Origin: a virus
DNA: 46,804 nucleotides
Direction: 5' to 3' (one strand)
Virus record (IMG/VR): IMGVR_UViG_3300013093_000081
Span: 1 to 46,804 of that record
This document shows, one piece after another, positions 1 to 7,123 of the stretch. Numbering within the stretch: position 1 is the stretch's first letter; each line of letters begins with the position of its first letter. Made by a program: the position numbers and the translations under genes. The notes beneath the pieces were generated by a model that did no database searches, was not told where the DNA came from, and saw nothing but the letters and a program-made list of their open reading frames with translations.

Positions 1-84
1 AGGCGAACTCCTAAAAACTGGAGAGGTAAAACGCCAAGAGAATTAGGTTTTGAAATAATAAAGGATACAAATGTCAAAGATTAA
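1..84 (+). CDS. C-terminal end of an unrecognised upstream gene (partial)
   Basis: Frame 1 is open from the first base to a TAA at 82-84 and gives a 27-residue basic tail containing the stretch NWRGKTPRELGFEII. It overlaps the start of the QueE-like gene by 14 bases, as is common in this tightly packed strand. The tail is too short to assign to a family. Phage queE genes often sit beside folE, queD or queC, so one of those is possible, but nothing in the residues proves it. Confidence 0.4.
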   Translation, partial: RRTPKNWRGKTPRELGFEIIKDTNVKD

Positions 85-919
85 GATAGCGGAACTTTTC
101 TACTCTATACAGGGAGAGGGTAGATATATGGGGGTGCCCAGCGTGTTCCTTAGAACTTTCGGCTGTAATTTCCGCTGTGCTGGCTTTGGCATGCCACGTG
201 GTGAACTAAGCGCAGAAGCTGAAGATATTGCAAGTGTTGTGCACATGTACAACGATTATAAACAGTTGCCTCTTGTTAGCACTGGGTGTGATAGTTATGC
301 TAGTTGGGATCCTCGCTTTAAGCATCTTAGTCCCATGCTCACTACTGATTCAATTGCTGATAGCATTATGGACATGCTTCCTCACAAGAGGTGGCAAAAT
401 GAACATCTTGTTATTACAGGCGGCGAACCATTGCTAGGATGGCAACGTGCTTATCCAGATTTATTAGATCATCCTAAAATGGCAGGACTCAAAGAGATTA
501 CATTTGAAACAAATGGTACTCAAAAATTAAGTGACGAATTTAAAAAATATTTGTTTAAATGGAAGAACCAGAATAAAGAACGTGAAATTACATTTAGTGT
601 GAGTGCTAAACTTCCCTGTAGTGGTGAGAAGTGGGAAGACGCAATCTTACCAAATGTTGTTTGTGAATACGAGTGGTTTGGTACAACATATCTCAAATTT
701 GTAGTAGCAACAGAACAAGATATTGCTGACGCCGAATGTGCTATAGGTTCTTATCAATCTGCTGGATTTACCGGGCACATATACTTGATGCCAGTTGGAG
801 GTGTTGACAGTGTTTATACATTAAATGCCAAGAATGTAGCACTAGCATCTATGCAACGAGGGTGGCGTTACAGTGATAGACTTCAAGTTCCGTTATTCAA
901 GAATGCATGGGGTACTTAG
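71..919 (+). CDS. queE: QueE-like 7-carboxy-7-deazaguanine synthase (radical SAM)
   Basis: A 282-residue radical SAM protein of the QueE family, which converts carboxy-tetrahydropterin to 7-carboxy-7-deazaguanine in the preQ0/queuosine pathway. The N-terminus carries the family signature FYSIQGEG (10-17) and GVPSVFLR (21-28). The cluster cysteines appear to be C32, C36 and C73. The usual CxxxCxxC is split: C36 is followed by a 36-residue insert before the GCDSYASW stretch that matches the normal third-cysteine region. The SAM-binding motif ITGGEPLL lies near 115-122. AAGGA stands 7 bases upstream of the ATG. In phages QueE may feed deazaguanine modification of DNA or act on host tRNA or cell division; no modification transferase is visible here, so the role is inferred. 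The insert resembles other phage QueE proteins as I remember them. Confidence 0.85.
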   Translation: MSKIKIAELFYSIQGEGRYMGVPSVFLRTFGCNFRCAGFGMPRGELSAEAEDIASVVHMYNDYKQLPLVSTGCDSYASWDPRFKHLSPMLTTDSIADSIMDMLPHKRWQNEHLVITGGEPLLGWQRAYPDLLDHPKMAGLKEITFETNGTQKLSDEFKKYLFKWKNQNKEREITFSVSAKLPCSGEKWEDAILPNVVCEYEWFGTTYLKFVVATEQDIADAECAIGSYQSAGFTGHIYLMPVGGVDSVYTLNAKNVALASMQRGWRYSDRLQVPLFKNAWGT

Positions 920-1147
920 ATGCCGTTAGATATACTTGGTGATCTCGATCACTTTTATCACCGAGCCCAGTGGAAGTCAAAGTTTGCTCTATGGCCCCAA
1001 CGTTGTGTGATATCAGGGCGTTGTATATTTTTTGAGACGGCTTACCAAGGCACTGCTATATATACCGGTCCCGGTGAACCTGTATACGAACATCATTGGA
1101 TTGAAAAGAACGAATTTCTATTATGGAATTTAAAAGGAAAAAAATGA
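920..1147 (+). CDS. Conserved small phage protein of unknown function
   Basis: A 75-residue protein whose ATG directly follows the queE stop, with a GGGG stretch about 7 bases upstream as a possible ribosome site. It contains a central ISGRCIFFETAYQG segment and a GPGEPVYEHHWI motif. No signal peptide or membrane segment is seen. The pattern recalls short unknown proteins of T4-like environmental phages, but no function is known to me. It ends in an ATGA overlap with the next gene, so the two are probably translated together. Confidence 0.7.
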   Translation: MPLDILGDLDHFYHRAQWKSKFALWPQRCVISGRCIFFETAYQGTAIYTGPGEPVYEHHWIEKNEFLLWNLKGKK

Positions 1148-1569
1148 AAAATTTATGGAAGAAGTTAACAGGCATTGACAAAATTGAAAAAGAAACTGCT
1201 GATGCCAATGCGTTAAAAGAAGCCGCAACACAGTCCGCGGCAGACGCATTAGAATCTGCTCGTATTGCTAAACTAGGTCCCAAGGCATTGGCCACAGAAA
1301 AGAAACAACCTTGGGTAGCTGTGTTAGATACACATGTCAATATGGATAATTTAAGAAACGGATTTTTTGAACTCGACTGGAATGAGTATTTTGTGGTACA
1401 ATTAAGAAGTGCCGGTTATACTGGCGAAACCGATGAGGCAGTGGTTGATTCTTGGTTTACCGAGCTCTGTCGTAATTTAGGTGGGGAAGAAGGAGTTGAT
1501 ATGAGCCGAAGAGGAGCAGGATATATCAATGTAAACAATTTAGGCAATGGAAGATCAGAAGTTAGTTAG
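1144..1569 (+). CDS. Conserved phage protein of unknown function with helical N-terminus
   Basis: A protein of 141 residues from the ATG at 1144. The frame is open from an ATG at 1123, but 1144 is preferred: AAAGGA lies about 8 bases upstream and the ATGA overlap with the preceding stop fits coupled translation. Residues 1-50 are charged and alanine-rich and probably form a helix. The C-terminal two thirds contain the pattern PWVAVLDTHVN, GFFELDWNEYFV and a CRNLGGEEGVDMSRR stretch, which I recall from T4-like marine phages as a conserved gene without a function. It closes the queE cluster; the next gene has its own promoter. Confidence 0.7.
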   Translation: MKNLWKKLTGIDKIEKETADANALKEAATQSAADALESARIAKLGPKALATEKKQPWVAVLDTHVNMDNLRNGFFELDWNEYFVVQLRSAGYTGETDEAVVDSWFTELCRNLGGEEGVDMSRRGAGYINVNNLGNGRSEVS

Positions 1570-1578
1570 ATCCAGCAG

Positions 1579-1590
1579 ATCTTGCAAGAT
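1579..1590. repeat. 12-base perfect palindrome
   Basis: ATCTTGCAAGAT is a perfect palindrome between the end of the previous gene and the promoter at 1617. As a hairpin it would have only a 4-base stem with no clean T-run, so it is a poor terminator. It may be a protein-binding site, or chance. Confidence 0.25.
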
Positions 1591-1616
1591 TGCAATTGTC
1601 ACTTTTATTTAATTTC

Positions 1617-1645
1617 TTGACTTTTATTAATTTTTTATATATAAT
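1617..1645 (+). promoter_or_regulatory. sigma70-type promoter for the 5' nuclease gene
   Basis: TTGACT (1617-1622), a 17-base spacer, then TATAAT (1640-1645). The expected start of transcription, 7 bases past the -10 box, falls on the A of the ATG at 1652, so the transcript from this promoter could be leaderless. No convincing Shine-Dalgarno sequence lies before that ATG. Confidence 0.75.
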
Positions 1646-1651
1646 AAAGAT

Positions 1652-2644
1652 ATGAATAAAACATATATAGTTGTTGATTTAGCGAATCTTTTTTTTAGAG
1701 CCAGGCATGCGATACGTGGCGATCTTAATGATAAAATTGGTATGAGTATTCATACTGTGTTAGGTAGTGTTAGAAAAGCATGGAGAGACTTTAAAGGTGA
1801 TCATGTTGTTTTTTGTTTAGAGGGTCGAAGCTGGCGTAAGGATTTTTATGCTCCTTATAAAAGACAACGTGCGGACAGCCGAGCTGCACAAACTCCAAAA
1901 GAACAAGAAGAAGAAAAAATCTTTTGGGAAACATTTGATCAGTTTAAAGATTTTATTATTAATAAAACTAATACAACAGTATTACAGCATCCGCAATTGG
2001 AAGCTGATGATTTAATTGCTGGATGGGTACAAACACATCAAGAAGATACTCATGTTATTATTAGTACTGATGGTGACTTTGCACAATTAATTGCGCCTAA
2101 CGTAAAACAATATAACGGCATTACAGAAGTTACAACTACGCACGAAGGATATTTTGATGCTAAAGGAAAACGTATCATTGATTCTAAAACTAAACAAGAC
2201 AAAGCGGCGCCGAATCCAGAATGGTTACTATTTGAGAAGTGTATGCGTGGCGACACCTCCGACAATGTGTTTAGTGCTTATCCAGGAGTTCGTACAAAAG
2301 GGACAAAGAATAAAGTTGGTCTCCAGGAAGCCTATACCGATAGACTCAGCAAAGGATATAGCTGGAACAATCTCATGCTACAGAGATGGAATGATCACAA
2401 CGGGGTCGAGCATCGTGTTTTAGATGACTACAATCGCAATGTTGTATTGTGTGATTTAACAGCACAACCTGAAAATATCAAGCTATTAATTAAAGAAACA
2501 ATTAATACTTCAACGACAGCAGAAAAAAATATTTCACAGGTCGGTATTAGATTATTGAAATTTTGTGCAGAATTTGACATGCAAAAAATTAGTGAACAGA
2601 TTCAAAGTTACGCAGAACCACTTAACGCAAGGTATATTTTATGA
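1652..2644 (+). CDS. rnh: 5'-3' exonuclease / RNase H (T4 Rnh-like, FEN family)
   Basis: A 330-residue FEN/PIN-type 5' nuclease like T4 RNase H, which removes RNA primers and 5' flaps during lagging-strand synthesis. Metal-binding motifs are visible in order: VVDLANLFFRA (D9), LEADDLIA (E117, D119, D120), STDGDFAQL (D140, D142) and RGDTSDNV (D201, D204). The basic segment at 61-73 after the second beta strand matches the helical arch area that binds DNA. Length is close to T4 Rnh (about 305). It has its own sigma70-type promoter just upstream, and its stop overlaps the next ATG (ATGA). Exonuclease or RNase H is certain at family level; the exact substrate preference is inferred. Confidence 0.88.
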   Translation: MNKTYIVVDLANLFFRARHAIRGDLNDKIGMSIHTVLGSVRKAWRDFKGDHVVFCLEGRSWRKDFYAPYKRQRADSRAAQTPKEQEEEKIFWETFDQFKDFIINKTNTTVLQHPQLEADDLIAGWVQTHQEDTHVIISTDGDFAQLIAPNVKQYNGITEVTTTHEGYFDAKGKRIIDSKTKQDKAAPNPEWLLFEKCMRGDTSDNVFSAYPGVRTKGTKNKVGLQEAYTDRLSKGYSWNNLMLQRWNDHNGVEHRVLDDYNRNVVLCDLTAQPENIKLLIKETINTSTTAEKNISQVGIRLLKFCAEFDMQKISEQIQSYAEPLNARYIL

Positions 2645-3132
2645 ATTCAACGGCCAAAGTATTAATTCCAGAAAAAGAATGGTTAATAAAAAACGGTAAC
2701 AAAAAACTTGGCAGTATAAGCAAAGTCAAAAAAGGATACTTGGTATTATGTAACGGTAAATCAATATCTTTTAAAAATTTAGCTGAAATTAAAGATAGAA
2801 TTGGTATTGCATTATTTGAAGAAGGTATTAAACAAGCTACCAAAGATAATGTAGAACAGATATCGCATAACATTTATAATTACCCATGCAAAAGCAAACC
2901 ATACGATCCGTTATACGATGTTCAACGAAAACTACCATTATATACAAAAAGATTAAAAAGTAGAAGTCAACATTGCGCAGGATACTATATAGTCAAATTC
3001 CGTAAGGGATGGGTTAAAAGTTTTTGTCCCAAATTGATTACGCTCGAGCGTTACCCATTCCAAGGTCCTGTTAAAACAGAAAATGAATTAAAAATACTAT
3101 TAAGGACAGCAAATCAAAAATGCAACAACTAA
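2641..3132 (+). CDS. Conserved phage protein of unknown function
   Basis: A 163-residue basic protein starting in an ATGA overlap with the 5' nuclease gene, with AAGG about 9 bases upstream. It has two conserved-looking blocks: NYPCKSKPYDPLYDVQRKLP (about 80-99) and SRSQHCAGYYIVKF followed by GWVKSFCPKLITL. The cysteines and histidine could bind metal, but the spacing matches no named motif I know. The blocks recall a gene conserved in T4-like marine phages with no assigned role. It precedes a run of overlapping unknown genes and is probably co-transcribed with rnh. Confidence 0.7.
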   Translation: MNSTAKVLIPEKEWLIKNGNKKLGSISKVKKGYLVLCNGKSISFKNLAEIKDRIGIALFEEGIKQATKDNVEQISHNIYNYPCKSKPYDPLYDVQRKLPLYTKRLKSRSQHCAGYYIVKFRKGWVKSFCPKLITLERYPFQGPVKTENELKILLRTANQKCNN

Positions 3133-3350
3133 ACACACTACCAATTGAAGATTTTTTAGATCGTGCCAGAGTAGCAATCAAAACAAATCAAAAAACTGTC
3201 ACATTTAATATCAAAGAAGTTACTGATTTGCAAAATAGTTTGGCTATAGTAATGACTAGATTAAGCGGGGAATTAGATCAAATAGTTTCAAATTCTACAC
3301 AACAATCTTCTACTACTATCCAAGTTAAAATGGATGGTGGAGTTTTTTAA
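3120..3350 (+). CDS. Small unknown protein
   Basis: A 76-residue protein overlapping the previous gene by 13 bases. AGGA stands about 13 bases upstream of the ATG, a long spacing that suggests coupling to upstream translation. The middle (about 25-55) is compatible with a short amphipathic helix; the C-terminus is rich in serine, threonine and glutamine. No family is recognised. Confidence 0.6.
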   Translation: MQQLNTLPIEDFLDRARVAIKTNQKTVTFNIKEVTDLQNSLAIVMTRLSGELDQIVSNSTQQSSTTIQVKMDGGVF

Positions 3351-3357
3351 TAATTAA

Positions 3358-3365
3358 TATAAATA
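3358..3365 (+). promoter_or_regulatory. T4-type late promoter (TATAAATA)
   Basis: An exact TATAAATA, the late promoter box used by gp55-bound RNA polymerase in T4. The expected start is near 3371-3372, about 21 bases before the GTG start at 3393 and inside the left arm of the adjacent hairpin. Confidence 0.65.
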
Positions 3366-3392
3366 TATATACGCATATTTGGAGCGTATATA
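3366..3392 (+). promoter_or_regulatory. 9-bp hairpin carrying the ribosome-binding site
   Basis: TATATACGC (3366-3374) and GCGTATATA (3384-3392) are perfect inverted repeats around a 9-base loop. The GGAG Shine-Dalgarno (3381-3384) sits at the end of the loop and the GTG start codon follows the stem directly. Read-through transcripts would contain the whole hairpin. Transcripts from the late promoter would start in its left arm and lose most of it. Confidence 0.65.
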
Positions 3393-3692
3393 GTGACAAG
3401 ACCAAAACCAACTGTGTTATTAGAAATAACAAATAAAAAAACTTATAAAACTGAACAAGTTTTAAATGCTGATGCCATTTGGGCTGTATTTTATAGGGAT
3501 CGTCCAATTAATCTAAAGGTTACTAGTATAGTGGCCCAACAATTGGGACCAAAATATAAAAAAGTCTCATTCAGTAATGCCGGACACGCTATTAATCTTG
3601 TACAAAAACTTAATAAAATGTACAATACTCAAGACTTTTCTGTATTTAAATTAACAACAGGTGAAAAGTTAACCGATGATTCAAAAGTCTGA
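3393..3692 (+). CDS. Conserved T4-like phage protein of unknown function (GTG start)
   Basis: A 99-residue protein with GTG start and GGAG 8 bases upstream. It shows RPKPTVLLEITNKKTYKTEQV at the start, AIWAVFYRDRPINL, and GPKYKKVSFSNAGHAINL in the middle, a pattern I remember as a conserved hypothetical of T4-like cyanophages. It has no membrane segment. It overlaps the next gene by 17 bases. Late expression is likely because of the TATAAATA box upstream, with translation possibly controlled by the hairpin. Confidence 0.75.
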   Translation: MTRPKPTVLLEITNKKTYKTEQVLNADAIWAVFYRDRPINLKVTSIVAQQLGPKYKKVSFSNAGHAINLVQKLNKMYNTQDFSVFKLTTGEKLTDDSKV

Positions 3693-4068
3693 AATAACCA
3701 AATATATAGCAGAGCAATACAATTTACCCACTGATTCAAAATCTTTAAGAAAATTAGTAGCACAATGGTGGGTTAACCCTCGTAAAAAATCAAAAGGTGG
3801 ACTTCGATTAACAGATGAGGGCTTTGCTCGAGCTTCAGCACATATTAAATTTCATAAAATAAAGTTTACCGAGGGCCCAGTTGAATACAACAATCAATTA
3901 ATTCTACAACTAGATAATTTTATTAATTGTCCATGGTATACGACAAAAAAAGAAATCTTTGTCACCAACGACAATCTAGCAGTACAATTATTATTATTTG
4001 CTGGAAACATTGCTAGGTACGGTTACGCAAAAGCAGAAAACATTAAATCTCACTTGACAATCTCTTGA
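3676..4068 (+). CDS. Conserved T4-like phage protein of unknown function
   Basis: A 130-residue protein overlapping its neighbour by 17 bases, with AGGTGA about 11 bases upstream of the ATG. Recognisable blocks are LRLTDEGFARA, NQLILQLDNFINCPWYTTKKEI and NLAVQLLLFAGNIARYGYAKA. I recall the same order of blocks in an unassigned gene of T4-like marine phages, where it also follows the preceding small gene. No catalytic motif is visible. It ends this transcription block; a strong promoter begins inside its last codons. Confidence 0.75.
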   Translation: MIQKSEITKYIAEQYNLPTDSKSLRKLVAQWWVNPRKKSKGGLRLTDEGFARASAHIKFHKIKFTEGPVEYNNQLILQLDNFINCPWYTTKKEIFVTNDNLAVQLLLFAGNIARYGYAKAENIKSHLTIS

Positions 4069-4082
4069 AATACACATATAAT
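4054..4082 (+). promoter_or_regulatory. Consensus sigma70 promoter for the MoxR-type ATPase
   Basis: TTGACA (4054-4059), a 17-base spacer and TATAAT (4077-4082): both boxes match the consensus exactly. The -35 box lies within the last codons of the upstream gene. The expected start is near 4089, giving a leader of about 56 bases. The leader has a weak inverted repeat, ATTGAA (4091-4096) with TTCAAT (4106-4111). Confidence 0.8.
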
Positions 4083-4144
4083 TAATACATATTGAAACGT
4101 AACAGTTCAATTTAATATTTTTTAAATTCACAGAAAGAGATTAT

Positions 4145-5227
4145 ATGGCAGAGCAAATCAGCACTAATCGTACAGTTACTCCAAATGATGCTAAACGTAG
4201 CATTCGTAAATGTATTAAAATTCAACGTCCCGTGTTTATGTGGGGTCCTCCAGGTATTGGTAAATCAGATATCGTTAAACAAATTGGCGACGAGCAAGAT
4301 CGTGATGTTATCGATGTGCGATTGAGTCTCTGGGAACCCACAGATATCAAAGGTATTCCATATTTTGATGCCAATGCCAATACAATGAGCTGGGCTCCAC
4401 CAGCTGAACTGCCTACTGATCCAGAATCAACAGCAATTTTGTTCTTGGACGAACTTAATTCCGCGGCCCCTGCTACGCAAGCCGCGGCTTTCCAATTGGT
4501 TCTTAATCGCCGTGTTGGTACTTATCAACTACCCAAGGGTGTTAGCATTGTTGCCGCAGGTAACAGAGAAACTGATAAAGGTGTTACATATCGTATGCCA
4601 GCTCCGTTAGCAAATCGATTTGTTCACTTAGAACTTAAGACAGATTTTGAAGATTGGCAAGAATGGGCAGTTAACAACAAGGTTCATGAACAGGTAGTTG
4701 GTTATGTAGGTTTTGCTAAACAAGATTTATATGATTTTGATCCTAAAAGTTCAAGCCGTGCATTTGCTACACCACGTAGTTGGAGTTTCGTAAGCGATTT
4801 GTTAAAAGATGATGATTTATCAGAAGGTACGTTAACAGATTTAGTGTCAGGTGCGATTGGTGAAGGACTGGCTGTTAAATTTATGGCTCATCGTCGTGTT
4901 GCTAAACAAATGCCAAAACCAGAAGACATTCTAAATGGCAAAGTTGTTAAGTGCGATATTAAAGAAATTTCAGCAATGTATTCATTAACTGTGTCATTAT
5001 GCTATGAATTACAATCAGCCAGCCAAAAGAAGATCAAGGATTGGGATAAAATGGCAGACTTCTTCTTTGGATTTATGATGGATAATTTTCCAACAGAATT
5101 AGTTGTAATGGGAGCCAAAACGGCCCTCACCAACTATCAATTGCCGTTTGATGCGTCTAAGTTGAAGAACTTTGATCGCTTCCATGAAAAGTATGGTCGC
5201 TATATTATTTCCGCTATGGAGTCTTAA
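4145..5227 (+). CDS. MoxR-type AAA+ ATPase
   Basis: A 360-residue AAA+ ATPase of the MoxR group. Walker A is GPPGIGKS (34-41), Walker B is ILFLDE (98-103), sensor-1 lies at AAGN (137-140) and a likely arginine finger at LANRF (155-159). MoxR ATPases work with von Willebrand factor A proteins to remodel or insert metal into partner proteins; the next gene is exactly such a VWA protein, so the two probably form one machine. The gene has its own consensus promoter and is followed by a terminator, so it is a single-gene unit. The target in the phage cycle is unknown. Confidence 0.85.
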   Translation: MAEQISTNRTVTPNDAKRSIRKCIKIQRPVFMWGPPGIGKSDIVKQIGDEQDRDVIDVRLSLWEPTDIKGIPYFDANANTMSWAPPAELPTDPESTAILFLDELNSAAPATQAAAFQLVLNRRVGTYQLPKGVSIVAAGNRETDKGVTYRMPAPLANRFVHLELKTDFEDWQEWAVNNKVHEQVVGYVGFAKQDLYDFDPKSSSRAFATPRSWSFVSDLLKDDDLSEGTLTDLVSGAIGEGLAVKFMAHRRVAKQMPKPEDILNGKVVKCDIKEISAMYSLTVSLCYELQSASQKKIKDWDKMADFFFGFMMDNFPTELVVMGAKTALTNYQLPFDASKLKNFDRFHEKYGRYIISAMES

Positions 5228-5230
5228 AAT

Positions 5231-5250
5231 AAGCCCCTTAAGGGGCTTTT
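5231..5250 (+). terminator. Rho-independent terminator
   Basis: AAGCCCCTTAAGGGGCTT is a perfect inverted repeat (GC stem GCCCC/GGGGC, 4-base loop) ending in TTTT, 3 bases after the ATPase stop. It separates the ATPase transcript from the promoter for the VWA gene. Confidence 0.85.
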
Positions 5251-5252
5251 AG

Positions 5253-5281
5253 TTGACAGTTTGAATAAATTTGTGTATAAT
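5253..5281 (+). promoter_or_regulatory. Consensus sigma70 promoter for the VWA gene
   Basis: TTGACA (5253-5258), a 17-base spacer and TATAAT (5276-5281), both perfect. The expected start is near 5288, 22 bases before the ATG at 5310, leaving room for the AAAAGG ribosome site. Confidence 0.85.
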
Positions 5282-5309
5282 ATACGTATTAGAGTTAAAA
5301 AGGTAACAC

Positions 5310-6563
5310 ATGTCTACAACTGCAAATAAAAAAGTTAAAGGTACTGAACGTAAAGAATTTTCTCAATTTGAAAAAAATAAGATTGTAGAAAAACTTGTTA
5401 CCGCTCGAATTGGATTATTACTAAGACATCCATTTTTTGGTAATATGGCCACTCGTATGAAGCTAATTGATGCGTCTGAATGGTGCAGTACACTGGCCAC
5501 AGATGGCAGAAATTTTTATTACAGCAACGATTTTGTAAATAAATTAACTCCCAAGCAATGCGAGTTTGGATTTTCACATGAAGTGTTACATAATATATTT
5601 GACCATCTAGGACGTAGAGATAGTCGTATTCCAGAACTTGCTAATATTGCTGCAGACTTTGCAGTTAACCAAATCTTAAAAGATGAACGTATTGGTGAAG
5701 TTCCAGATTGGATTAAAATTTTCCAAGATAACAAATATCGCGGTTGGAGCTACGAACAAATTTATGATGACTTGTACGAACAAGCAGATAAAATTGATAT
5801 CGGATCATTAGGTGAATTATTAGACGAGCACTTAGATGGAGAAGGTGACGGGGAAGGAAGTGATGGAGATAAAGATGGAGATAAAGAAGGGACAGGACGC
5901 CCAAAGTTAACTGAAGAAGAAAAGAAAGCAATCAAAGACGAAATTAAAGAAGCAATGGTAGCGGCCGCACAAGCTGCAGGTGCTGGTAAAATCCCTACAG
6001 GTATTCAACGTTTTATACAAAATTTCACTGAACCTAAAATGGATTGGCGTCAAATGTTGCGTATGAATATACAAAGTATTCTCAAAAGCAACTTTAGTTT
6101 TAGTCGACCAAATCGTAAAAGTCAACATAGCGGTGCTGTTTTGCCTGGATTACTAAATGAAGAAACTATCGATGTCAGTGTAGCAATTGATATGTCTGGA
6201 TCTATTAGTAATAAAATGGCACAAGACTTCTTAAGCGAAGTCAAAGGTATTATGGAAGAATATAAGGATTTCAAATTAGACCTATTTTGCTTTGATACTG
6301 AAGTTTATGGTTATGCCAAATTTACTGGTGATAATGCCGATGAGATAACAGAATATGAACCTAAAGGTGGCGGAGGTACAGACTTTGATGCTTGCTATAA
6401 CTTTATGAAAGAAGAAGGTATCGAACCAAAACGCTTCATTATGTTTACAGACGGTTATCCATGTGGTAGCTGGGGTGATGAGAATTATTGCGATACGTTA
6501 TTTGTTATTCACGGAAACGACTCAATAATTGCCCCATTTGGGCAAACTGCTTACTATAAATAA
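5310..6563 (+). CDS. Metallopeptidase-like / VWA-domain protein, MoxR partner
   Basis: A 417-residue two-domain protein. The N-terminal part has HEVLH (90-94), a zinc-peptidase-type HExxH, as in the putative metallopeptidase domain found ahead of VWA-like domains. An acidic linker rich in D, G and E spans about 174-195. The C-terminal VWA-like domain has the metal site DMSGS (294-298), the GGGGTDFD loop (353-360) and FTDG (379-382). Such proteins pair with MoxR ATPases, here the neighbour at 4145. A strong promoter and an AAAAGG site 7 bases from the ATG predict high expression. Whether HEVLH is catalytic is not shown. Its stop codon overlaps a TATAAATA box. Confidence 0.8.
   Translation: MSTTANKKVKGTERKEFSQFEKNKIVEKLVTARIGLLLRHPFFGNMATRMKLIDASEWCSTLATDGRNFYYSNDFVNKLTPKQCEFGFSHEVLHNIFDHLGRRDSRIPELANIAADFAVNQILKDERIGEVPDWIKIFQDNKYRGWSYEQIYDDLYEQADKIDIGSLGELLDEHLDGEGDGEGSDGDKDGDKEGTGRPKLTEEEKKAIKDEIKEAMVAAAQAAGAGKIPTGIQRFIQNFTEPKMDWRQMLRMNIQSILKSNFSFSRPNRKSQHSGAVLPGLLNEETIDVSVAIDMSGSISNKMAQDFLSEVKGIMEEYKDFKLDLFCFDTEVYGYAKFTGDNADEITEYEPKGGGGTDFDACYNFMKEEGIEPKRFIMFTDGYPCGSWGDENYCDTLFVIHGNDSIIAPFGQTAYYK
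6555..6562 (+). promoter_or_regulatory. Possible T4-type late promoter (TATAAATA)
   Basis: An exact TATAAATA formed by the last codons and stop of the VWA gene. The start would lie near 6568, just before the ATG at 6575. Because Tyr-Lys-stop codons can produce this string by chance, confidence is moderate. Confidence 0.45.
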
Positions 6564-6574
6564 GTGAGTAGTTA

Positions 6575-6859
6575 ATGGCTTTAGTAAGAGGTGAAATTAA
6601 TCCATTAGGTGTACTGGGAATGAGAAAATTATCATTTATTCCTGAACACTTTGCCCGAATTACTATCAAAATTCACAAATCTGATATCAAGATATTGGAT
6701 CAATGGATTAACTACAACTTAAATAGTAGGTATGCAATAAAGGAAACAATTGTGTTGGATGAGTCTAATAAAATGGTTGAATCAATAATCATTGGAATGG
6801 AAGATCCAAAAGAGATCACAATGTTTACTTTAGGGTGTACCAAAATACATAAACAATAA
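6575..6859 (+). CDS. Unknown protein
   Basis: A 94-residue protein starting 11 bases after the VWA stop; GTGAG about 6 bases upstream of the ATG may serve as ribosome site. It contains IPEHFARITIKIH and a C-terminal EITMFTLGC segment. No domain is recognised and no membrane segment is evident. It may be read from the TATAAATA box just upstream or by run-on from the VWA promoter. Confidence 0.6.
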   Translation: MALVRGEINPLGVLGMRKLSFIPEHFARITIKIHKSDIKILDQWINYNLNSRYAIKETIVLDESNKMVESIIIGMEDPKEITMFTLGCTKIHKQ

Positions 6860-6871
6860 AGGAAATATAAA

Positions 6872-7123
6872 ATGAGTGAAGATAATACAGCACAAGTAGC
6901 AAACAACCCAATAGGTGGAGATACCACTGTTACTACAGAACAACCACAATTGAGCATTACAGATCTACAGAATTTGCGAGCCATTGTGGATGTATCAGTT
7001 AAGCGAGGAGCATTTGGAGCGGCAGAAATCAGCGCAGTCGGAGCAACATTTGACAAGCTAAACACATTTTTAAATGCAGTTGCGCCACAACAGCCAACCG
7101 CACCACAAGCCCCTACAGTTTAA
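6872..7123 (+). CDS. Conserved small phage protein of unknown function
   Basis: An 83-residue protein with AAAGGA 9 bases ahead of the ATG. Its core, LSITDLQNLRAIVDVSVKRG followed by AFGAAEISAVGATFDKLN, looks helical and recalls a small protein conserved in T4-like cyanophages. The ends are low-complexity: N and T at the front, a proline, glutamine and alanine tail. No enzymatic motif is visible. It sits in a short run leading to thyA with 12-base gaps. Confidence 0.65.
   Translation: MSEDNTAQVANNPIGGDTTVTTEQPQLSITDLQNLRAIVDVSVKRGAFGAAEISAVGATFDKLNTFLNAVAPQQPTAPQAPTV

Noticed and set aside
1123-1143. Upstream ATG at 1123 as start of the 148-residue version
   Set aside because: The ATG at 1144 has a better-placed AAAGGA and an ATGA overlap with the previous stop.
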